From: CAZNYN01 sp964422205
Lineage (GTDB): Bacteria; Synergistota; Synergistia; Synergistales; Synergistaceae
Length of the DNA stretch: 19,153 nt
Direction of reading: 5' to 3'
NCBI GenBank assembly: GCA_964422205.1
Contig: CAYRAI010000040.1
Location: 1-19,153 of the forward strand
Positions 14,728-19,153 of this stretch are shown piece after piece (within the stretch, counting starts at the first letter, position 1; every line of letters begins with the position of its first letter). Under the pieces are notes generated by a model that was given only the letters and a program-made list of their open reading frames with translations, was not told the origin of the DNA and ran no database searches. A program made the translations under genes and the position numbers.

Positions 14728-16170
14728 TTAGTATGACTTTGCAAAAATGGCTCTGCGCGCGCCCTCTTTGCCTGTGTAGAAGCATGTGCCTCTGTCGTCC
14801 GCCCACTCTATGGGATAGCATCTGGGCGTGGCTCCTGTAGCATCTTTGATGGCTTTTTCGTCTTCCTTGGTTCCGCTGAAGAAGACATCAATAAATCCGC
14901 CGTCTTTTTCCAGAACTTCTTTGAACTCTTCAAGTGTGCTGACTTTATGTGTGTTTTCGAGGCGGAATTTTCTTGCTTTCTCAAGCAGCGAATTCTGAAT
15001 ATCATCGAGGAGCGCGGGAATTGCCGTCTCTGCCTCAGACCATGCAATATCTATCTTCTCACCTGTATCTCTGCGAACAACGCGCAGCTTTTCTGCGGCG
15101 AACTCTTTTTCGCCAAGCTCCAGACGGAGAGGAACGCCTTTCTGAAGGTGGCTGAAGAATCTGTCTCCCGGTCTCATATGAAACTGAGTGTCTATCTGTG
15201 TGAAACGTCCTCCAAGAGCCTTATTAAGAAGCACCTGGAGTTCCTTTGCCTTGGGCAGAATTTCGTTGTCTATCTTTGCATCATCTGTTGAGATTGGCAC
15301 TATAACGGCCTTTGTCGGAGCAATGCGCGGCGGCAGAACAAGTCCGTCATTGTCCGAGTGTGTCATTATAAGAGCACCTATCAGGCGGGTCGAAACTCCC
15401 CAGCTTGTCGTATATGCGAACTCCATTTCGCCGGCCTTATTCTGAAACTGAATCTCAAAAGCTTTGGCGAAATTCTGTCCCAGATAGTGGCTGGTTCCTG
15501 CCTGAAGAGCCTTTTTGTCGCTCATCATAGTCTCGCATGTATAGGTATTATCCGCTCCCGGAAAACGCTCTCCCTCTGTTTTTTCGCCTTCTACAACGGG
15601 AAGAGCGAGATAATCGACCATTATTCTGCGGTAAACTTCAAGCATGCGAAGCGTCTCTTCGACTGCTTCCTGCTTAGATGCGTGGGCTGTGTGCCCTTCC
15701 TGCCACAAAAACTCCGACGTACGGAGGAAGAGGCGCGGACGCTTTTCCCAGCGCATGACGTTGCACCACTGGTTTATAAGTATTGGGAGGTCTCTCCAAG
15801 ACTGAACCCATTTGCTGTACATGTGTCCTATTACTGTCTCTGATGTAGGCCGGACGATGAGAGGCTCTTCAAGTTCCTCTCCGCCTGCGTGAGTCACGAC
15901 AGCACACTCGGGGGCAAAGCCTTCCACATGTTCGGCTTCTTTTGAGAGGAATGACTGAGGAATAAGAAGAGGGAAAGAAGCATTGACATGTCCTGTCTCT
16001 TTAAATGCTTCGTCAAAGTGCTTCTGAATCATCTCCCAGACAGCATAGCCTGTTGGTCTTACCACCATGCATCCACGCACAGGAGCGTAGTCAGCAAGCT
16101 CTCCGACCTTAATAATATCAAGATACCACTGAGAATAGTCTTTTTCCTTAGGCGTAATATTTTTTGCCAT
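14728..16170 (-). CDS. proS: Prolyl-tRNA synthetase, archaeal/eukaryotic type
   Basis: The 480-residue class II synthetase charges tRNA-Pro. Seen are RPTSE (107-111), motif 2 around R140-E157 (NVMRWEKRPRLFLRTSEFLW), GTSHYLGQNF (225-234) and motif 3 GVSTRLIGALIMTHSD (258-273). An anticodon-binding domain begins at about 285, and the C-terminus ends in AKSY with the terminal Tyr characteristic of this type. The length and the lack of the INS editing insertion between motifs 2 and 3 mark it as the archaeal/eukaryotic-like form rather than the roughly 570-residue E. coli form. Only two Cys are seen in the C-terminal domain (CYPIE and GTCFYTG), so a four-Cys zinc site is not evident. GGAGG lies 8 nt before the ATG at 16170. 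Confidence 0.95.
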   Translation of the reverse strand: MAKNITPKEKDYSQWYLDIIKVGELADYAPVRGCMVVRPTGYAVWEMIQKHFDEAFKETGHVNASFPLLIPQSFLSKEAEHVEGFAPECAVVTHAGGEELEEPLIVRPTSETVIGHMYSKWVQSWRDLPILINQWCNVMRWEKRPRLFLRTSEFLWQEGHTAHASKQEAVEETLRMLEVYRRIMVDYLALPVVEGEKTEGERFPGADNTYTCETMMSDKKALQAGTSHYLGQNFAKAFEIQFQNKAGEMEFAYTTSWGVSTRLIGALIMTHSDNDGLVLPPRIAPTKAVIVPISTDDAKIDNEILPKAKELQVLLNKALGGRFTQIDTQFHMRPGDRFFSHLQKGVPLRLELGEKEFAAEKLRVVRRDTGEKIDIAWSEAETAIPALLDDIQNSLLEKARKFRLENTHKVSTLEEFKEVLEKDGGFIDVFFSGTKEDEKAIKDATGATPRCYPIEWADDRGTCFYTGKEGARRAIFAKSY

Positions 16171-16228
16171 CTCTATAACCTCCGTCTGCTCAGGTTTTCC
16201 CTCGCAGTTATTTTTTGCATATTTGTGT

Positions 16229-16237
16229 ATTGTACCA
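16229..16237 (-). promoter_or_regulatory. Predicted extended -10 promoter of proS
   Basis: The minus strand reads TGGTACAAT, an extended -10 (TGn plus TACAAT), with no good -35. Transcription would begin near 16222, about 50 nt before the proS ATG. Confidence 0.5.
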
Positions 16238-16283
16238 TCTGTTCCGTATTTTTTGCTATCTCACTTTAATTAGTTAATTTCAC

Positions 16284-16311
16284 TTGACAGATTTTTTATA
16301 TGTCGTATCAT
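16284..16311 (+). promoter_or_regulatory. Predicted sigma-70 promoter of yerC
   Basis: A consensus TTGACA (16284-16289) and TATCAT (16306-16311) are separated by 16 bp. Transcription would start near 16318, 35 nt before the yerC ATG. Confidence 0.65.
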
Positions 16312-16352
16312 TAATTTACTATGTTAATACTCGGACTATTGGAGGGGTAAAT

Positions 16353-16661
16353 ATGTCTACACAGTGGAAAGACGAATTTACAGACCAGCTTTGCGATTCT
16401 ATCGTCGCAATAACAGACAGAGAAGAAGCCTACCGTTTTCTTGAAGACGTTGCGACATTTTCCGAAATCAGAGCCTTCGCTCAGAGACTCCAAGTGGCAA
16501 ACCTCCTTCTGAAAGGTATGTCCTATCCCCAAATAGTACAAGCCACCGGCGCAAGCACAGCTACAATCAGCCGAGTCAAAAAGTTTGTAGAGTATGGAGC
16601 GGACGGATATAAGGACGTTCTCGACAAGCTTAAGAAAGCCGAAAGTCTCGCGAAAGGCTAA
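16353..16661 (+). CDS. yerC: YerC/YecD family TrpR-like DNA-binding protein
   Basis: The 102-residue all-helical protein matches the YerC/YecD group of the Trp repressor superfamily. LEDVATFSEIRAFAQRLQVA precedes a helix-turn-helix at about residues 57-79 (SYPQIVQATGASTATISRVKK). The TrpR-related fold suggests a dimeric transcription regulator. Its ligand and targets are not known to me, and this family is not shown to bind tryptophan. The ATG at 16353 has GGAGGGG at 16341-16347. The frame is open to a TTG at 16284, but that TTG is the -35 box. It is followed 8 nt later by the degenerate SDR gene. The inter-promoter region with proS is short, so self-regulation is plausible but unproven. Confidence 0.88.
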   Translation: MSTQWKDEFTDQLCDSIVAITDREEAYRFLEDVATFSEIRAFAQRLQVANLLLKGMSYPQIVQATGASTATISRVKKFVEYGADGYKDVLDKLKKAESLAKG

Positions 16662-16669
16662 GTCCTCTC

Positions 16670-17209
16670 TTGAGCGAAAAAATCACCCTTATATCATCGG
16701 CTCTCTCTGAAAGTATTCCCGAAACACTTTACGAGGCAGAGATTAAAGATAGTTATCTCTGCATTTTCGCGGAAGAGGAAAAGCAGGCGTCGAAATTTCT
16801 GAACTCTGTGCATTACGCATCAGATTCGCATGTGTGTATTACCAGAGCATCCTCACTAGAAGAAATAGCACCTGCAGTCATTGAGTGTGTCGAAACATTC
16901 GGAGGCATAGACACTCTTATATTCTCATCATGGCAGAAGGCTGGAAGCGAGCTGTTTCTCGATATATCTTTCGATGACTTCGCTTTTTACACAGGGCTCA
17001 TCAATAAGTTTCATCTTCTCTGTAAGTGCGCCCTGCCATACATGCTCGGAAGAGACGGTGCGGCAATAATAGTCCCTGTGGAGGAAAATCCCCCGCAGAA
17101 CGCGGCAAGAGCCGCATACAGAGGTGCCATAACCGCTATGGCTCAAGCTATGTCGGATGAGTTTGAGCCGCTCGGAATCAAAATCAAAATCTGTAAATTC
17201 AGCCTGTAA
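16670..17209 (+). CDS. Degenerate short-chain dehydrogenase (SDR)-fold protein
   Basis: The 179-residue protein aligns by pattern with the Rossmann SDR fold: beta strand plus FGGIDTLIFSS (77-87, where active SDRs have DxLVNNAG), INKFHLLCKCALPYMLGRDGAAIIVP (a conserved Asn112 helix and the following strand), and RAAYRGAITAMAQAMSDEF then PLGIKIKI (typical SDR helix and strand). However, the N-terminal TGxxxGxG cofactor loop reads SSALSESIPE. The catalytic Ser region reads VPVEENPP, and the YxxxK pair appears as R147 and R151. The protein is also short (SDRs are about 250). It is therefore probably not an oxidoreductase. The start is TTG at 16670 with only a weak, distant Shine-Dalgarno, 8 nt after yerC; translational coupling is likely. 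Fold moderately sure, role unknown. Confidence 0.7.
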   Translation: MSEKITLISSALSESIPETLYEAEIKDSYLCIFAEEEKQASKFLNSVHYASDSHVCITRASSLEEIAPAVIECVETFGGIDTLIFSSWQKAGSELFLDISFDDFAFYTGLINKFHLLCKCALPYMLGRDGAAIIVPVEENPPQNAARAAYRGAITAMAQAMSDEFEPLGIKIKICKFSL

Positions 17210-17231
17210 GAACTACCTTACAGGCTTTTTT
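17201..17231 (+). terminator. Intrinsic terminator overlapping the stop codon of the SDR-like gene
   Basis: AGCCTGTAAG (17201-17210) pairs perfectly with CTTACAGGCT (17217-17226) around a 6-base loop, then six T. The TAA stop (17207-17209) lies inside the 5' arm, so ribosomes at the stop would cover the stem. Confidence 0.85.
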
Positions 17232-17670
17232 ATTTTATATTGAAATCAGATCGGCGGACTATTATAAAAGCTGCAAGGTCATCAATGTCTCTCGGAGGCA
17301 CCCTCATTGAAGTTGGAATAATCTTTGAAATACCCTTCGGCGGATGAATTTTCCAGTACAGCTTTCGTCCCTCAAGTGTAGTCTCTCTTTCATCGACAAT
17401 CTCGGTATTGATTCCCGTATCAAGGAGAACTTTTATCTCATCCGAGGACGTACCGTTTCCTATATAGACAGATGTAAGGCACGAGTGTGAAAGCACAGAT
17501 GTGCTTCCCTCCTGTCCCCACTTTGACAGAATATCCCAGTTTAGATTCTTCAGAGCAGCTGCAATGTCATCCTGATACTCTTTGGGCACTATCGCCGAGA
17601 AAAGCAGTACACCATCTTCAGCAAAAGCAACTCCTATTTTAAAGCGTCCAGGATCAATCCCGCACTTCAT
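17230..17670 (-). CDS. YqgF/RuvX-like RNase H-fold protein
   Basis: The 146-residue protein starts with MKCGIDPGRFKIGVAFAEDG, close to the RuvX/YqgF pattern with the first catalytic Asp (D6). It has a middle YIGNGTSS (69-76), VDERETTLEGRKLYW (92-106, like the DER-T-E-A motif) and RDIDDLAAFII (127-137, with the final acidic residues). The three acidic positions of the RNase H fold are therefore kept (D6, E94, D128/D130/D131). Family members resolve Holliday junctions or process pre-16S rRNA. This one differs enough from canonical RuvX that I call it only YqgF-like. An ATG at 17688 is also in frame, but AGAGG sits 8 nt before 17670. It overlaps the acyltransferase gene by 17 nt, so the two are coupled. 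Confidence 0.65.
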   Translation of the reverse strand: MKCGIDPGRFKIGVAFAEDGVLLFSAIVPKEYQDDIAAALKNLNWDILSKWGQEGSTSVLSHSCLTSVYIGNGTSSDEIKVLLDTGINTEIVDERETTLEGRKLYWKIHPPKGISKIIPTSMRVPPRDIDDLAAFIIVRRSDFNIK

Positions 17671-18556
17671 CAAACCATCCTCTTTCATAAGATTCCCAGC
17701 GCGGATACATCCACATCCACTGATCCGGATACTTTCTTATCCACTCCGATATAACATCGTTGCAGTCGTCTATGCTGCTCTGCACATCTTTGCCGTAAGG
17801 CATGCCATTTCTGCCGTCAAGAGCCGGATATATTCTAAAATCAAAGGTAACTCCGTCACCGCTGCGGGCACAGTACGCCGGAAGAACAGCACAGCCGAGC
17901 TTTGCCGCCAGTTTTGCTATGCCGACTGGCGTGCTTGCCGGACGCCCCAGGAACATAGAGAGGACTCCGTCCAGTTTGGCATCCTGATCGACAGGGACAG
18001 CAATTATCTCCCCTGACTGAAGGGCTCTCACCATGGCACGAAGGTCGGAGGCTTTTCCCAAAGCTTTGCACCCGCCGGAACGTCTCAAATCCATTATGAG
18101 GTCTGTTATTCTGTCATCTCTCTGATCCGTTCCCAAAGCATTCATGGGATATCCGTGCTGAGCACACCACACTGCGGCATACTCCCAGTTGCCTATATGT
18201 GCCGTGGCCAAAATAACCCCTTTGCCGCGCGAGATTGCATCTTTCAGATTATCTTCTCCGTGAACTCTGATGATGGAGTCTATCTTCGCAGCCATAACAG
18301 GCGTACGGGCAAATTCTGCAGCTGCCATGCCAAAGTGGCGATAGCACCTTTTAACAATCTCTTTCGCGTTTTCAAGAGGAATGCTTAATATCTGCGAGCA
18401 GCGTTCTGCCGATTCGTTAAATTTTTTCGATGTAAAGACAGGAACAAGAGACCCCAGGGCTCCCCCGAGGCCCAAAGCCCATCTATGAGGCAAGGTGCAA
18501 ACGAGCCTTTTGAACAAAACAAGCGAGTGCCAAATAAGCGGCTGTCTTTTTGACAT
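17654..18556 (-). CDS. LpxL/HtrB-type lipid A lauroyl acyltransferase
   Basis: The 300-residue protein belongs to the lysophospholipid acyltransferase group of LpxL/LpxM (HtrB/MsbB). The catalytic HxxxxE motif is ATAHIGNWEYAA (H120, E125). Downstream is AVPVDQDAKLDGVLSMFLG, then RPASTPVGIAKLAAKLGCAV, the usual family blocks, and near the C-terminus the YPDQWMWMYPRW block. An N-terminal hydrophobic stretch at about 25-41 would anchor it in the inner membrane. The family adds a secondary acyl chain to the lipid A precursor, so the host should make LPS. The ATG at 18556 has AAGGA 7 nt upstream. It lies 35 nt after the AbrB-family gene. Which acyl chain and position are used cannot be told. Confidence 0.88.
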   Translation of the reverse strand: MSKRQPLIWHSLVLFKRLVCTLPHRWALGLGGALGSLVPVFTSKKFNESAERCSQILSIPLENAKEIVKRCYRHFGMAAAEFARTPVMAAKIDSIIRVHGEDNLKDAISRGKGVILATAHIGNWEYAAVWCAQHGYPMNALGTDQRDDRITDLIMDLRRSGGCKALGKASDLRAMVRALQSGEIIAVPVDQDAKLDGVLSMFLGRPASTPVGIAKLAAKLGCAVLPAYCARSGDGVTFDFRIYPALDGRNGMPYGKDVQSSIDDCNDVISEWIRKYPDQWMWMYPRWESYERGWFDEVRD

Positions 18557-18591
18557 GATGAATTCCTTTCAGTTTCCGGCAGAATAGCGGC

Positions 18592-19086
18592 TTAGCGCTT
18601 TACTATTATATTCGCGATAATGGGCACTGCCACAAGCACAGTAACTATCCTGCATATATTAAAGAGTACCGATATAGCCGGATTTGCTCCTATATCAACA
18701 GCGACAACGGCAATTCCCGTAAGACCTCCGGGGGTCGTTGCAAAGAGCGATGTTATAAAATCCATTTTGCATATTTTTGAGAATACGTAAGCCAGCCCCA
18801 AGGTAAAAACAAGCAGAGAAAGGCTGTATCCTATTGCTGCGGGAAGATACTGAGGCAGCTCTTTTATAGATGAAAAATCGCTTCCTCTCACAAGAACATA
18901 GGCAACCATAGCCTGCGAGGCATAAGAAAGAAAATCTATTTTTGTATCAAGACCAAGGTGCAGAATACCTTTGACCACAAGCCCCAAAACAAGTCCTCCT
19001 ACCATTGCTCCTGCAGGAAACCCCGATTTGTATCCCAAAGCACTGCCGCCTATAACGGCCACAAGAACCATCATATTAGGATTCAT
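18592..19086 (-). CDS. AbrB-family membrane protein, single-repeat form
   Basis: The 164-residue hydrophobic protein has about five membrane segments. It carries the conserved end of the AbrB (PF05145) repeat: ATTPGGLTGIAVVAVDIGAN (116-135), R146 and P155. The N-terminal GALGYKSGFPAGAMVGG-like region matches the start of the same repeat. Family members usually have two such repeats (about 340-370 residues); this protein is one repeat, complete at both ends. The family name comes from a putative regulator annotation and, in some members, transport; no function is established. Despite the name it is unrelated to the DNA-binding AbrB of Bacillus. The start is ATG at 19086, with a rather distant GAGGA; M5 or M6 are alternatives. 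It heads the operon with the acyltransferase. Confidence 0.8.
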   Translation of the reverse strand: MNPNMMVLVAVIGGSALGYKSGFPAGAMVGGLVLGLVVKGILHLGLDTKIDFLSYASQAMVAYVLVRGSDFSSIKELPQYLPAAIGYSLSLLVFTLGLAYVFSKICKMDFITSLFATTPGGLTGIAVVAVDIGANPAISVLFNICRIVTVLVAVPIIANIIVKR

Positions 19087-19113
19087 AATAAAACCACTTC
19101 CTCACAGCTCCAT

Positions 19114-19119
19114 AGTATA
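19114..19119 (-). promoter_or_regulatory. Candidate -10 box of the abrB-like/acyltransferase operon
   Basis: The minus strand reads TATACT, but no good -35 is seen at 16-18 bp because that region is the upstream gene's terminator stem. Transcription would start about 20 nt before the ATG. Confidence 0.35.
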
Positions 19120-19123
19120 CATT

Positions 19124-19153
19124 AAAAAAAGCGCCCCGTGAACAACGGGACGC
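19124..19153 (-). terminator. Terminator of a minus-strand gene lying beyond the right edge
   Basis: On the minus strand GCGTCCCGT (19145-19153) pairs with ACGGGGCGC (19131-19139), a 9-bp stem with one wobble and a 5-base loop, followed by seven T (19124-19130). The gene it serves is outside the window. Confidence 0.85.

Noticed and set aside
16284..16352. A longer YerC starting at the TTG at 16284
   Set aside because: That TTG is part of the consensus -35 box, and the ATG at 16353 has a strong GGAGGGG site and gives the normal family length.

Overview
The window looks like chromosomal DNA from a diderm, probably anaerobic, amino-acid-using bacterium. A member of Synergistota is my best guess. 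The grounds are indirect: an LpxL/HtrB-type lipid A acyltransferase (so an LPS-type outer membrane), a short archaeal/eukaryotic-type prolyl-tRNA synthetase, a YerC/YecD TrpR-like regulator, a stand-alone class I aminotransferase, a TRAP permease and frequent TTG/GTG starts. A diderm Firmicute (Negativicutes) is not excluded. I see no rRNA, tRNA, CRISPR array, insertion sequence or prophage gene. Coding density is high and nearly every transcription unit ends in a clear intrinsic hairpin.

Layout. (1) Positions 1-506, minus: truncated LUD-domain (lactate-utilisation-like) gene, divergent from (2) 655-2392, plus: yhdT-panF, a sodium/pantothenate symporter pair. The two promoters have their -35 boxes only 3 bp apart. 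(3) 2455-9133, minus: a complete seven-gene phosphate regulon, pstS-pstC-pstA-pstB-phoU-phoB-phoR, very tightly packed. Upstream of pstS lie four 6-bp half-sites at exact 11-bp spacing (Pho-box array) followed by a perfect TATAAT. A hairpin with a T-run lies just after pstS and should set a high binding-protein to permease ratio. (4) 9375-10583, plus: PLP-dependent aminotransferase. (5) 10584-11335: a 750-bp stretch with a terminator, a perfect palindrome on a TTGACA box, a small possible exported protein of unknown function, and a leader with nested inverted repeats. (6) 11336-13227: TRAP dctQ-dctM with no dctP binding protein in the window. (7) 13308-14672: mnmE, convergent with proS (14728-16170, minus); they share a 40-bp perfect palindrome as a two-way terminator. 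(8) 16353-17209, plus: yerC-like repressor followed by a degenerate SDR-fold protein without catalytic residues. (9) 17230-19086, minus: a half-size AbrB-family membrane protein, an LpxL-type acyltransferase and a YqgF/RuvX-like RNase H-fold protein, apparently one operon. A terminator for a further minus-strand gene sits at the right edge.

How the genes work together: PstSCAB imports phosphate, PhoU links the transporter to the PhoR kinase, and PhoR/PhoB would act back on the Pho boxes in front of pstS, a self-contained feedback loop. The other units are housekeeping (mnmE, proS, lpxL) or nutrient uptake and amino acid metabolism (panF, dctQM, aminotransferase). The least explained parts are the region in front of dctQM, the dead SDR-fold protein behind yerC, and the YqgF-like protein in the LPS-gene operon.
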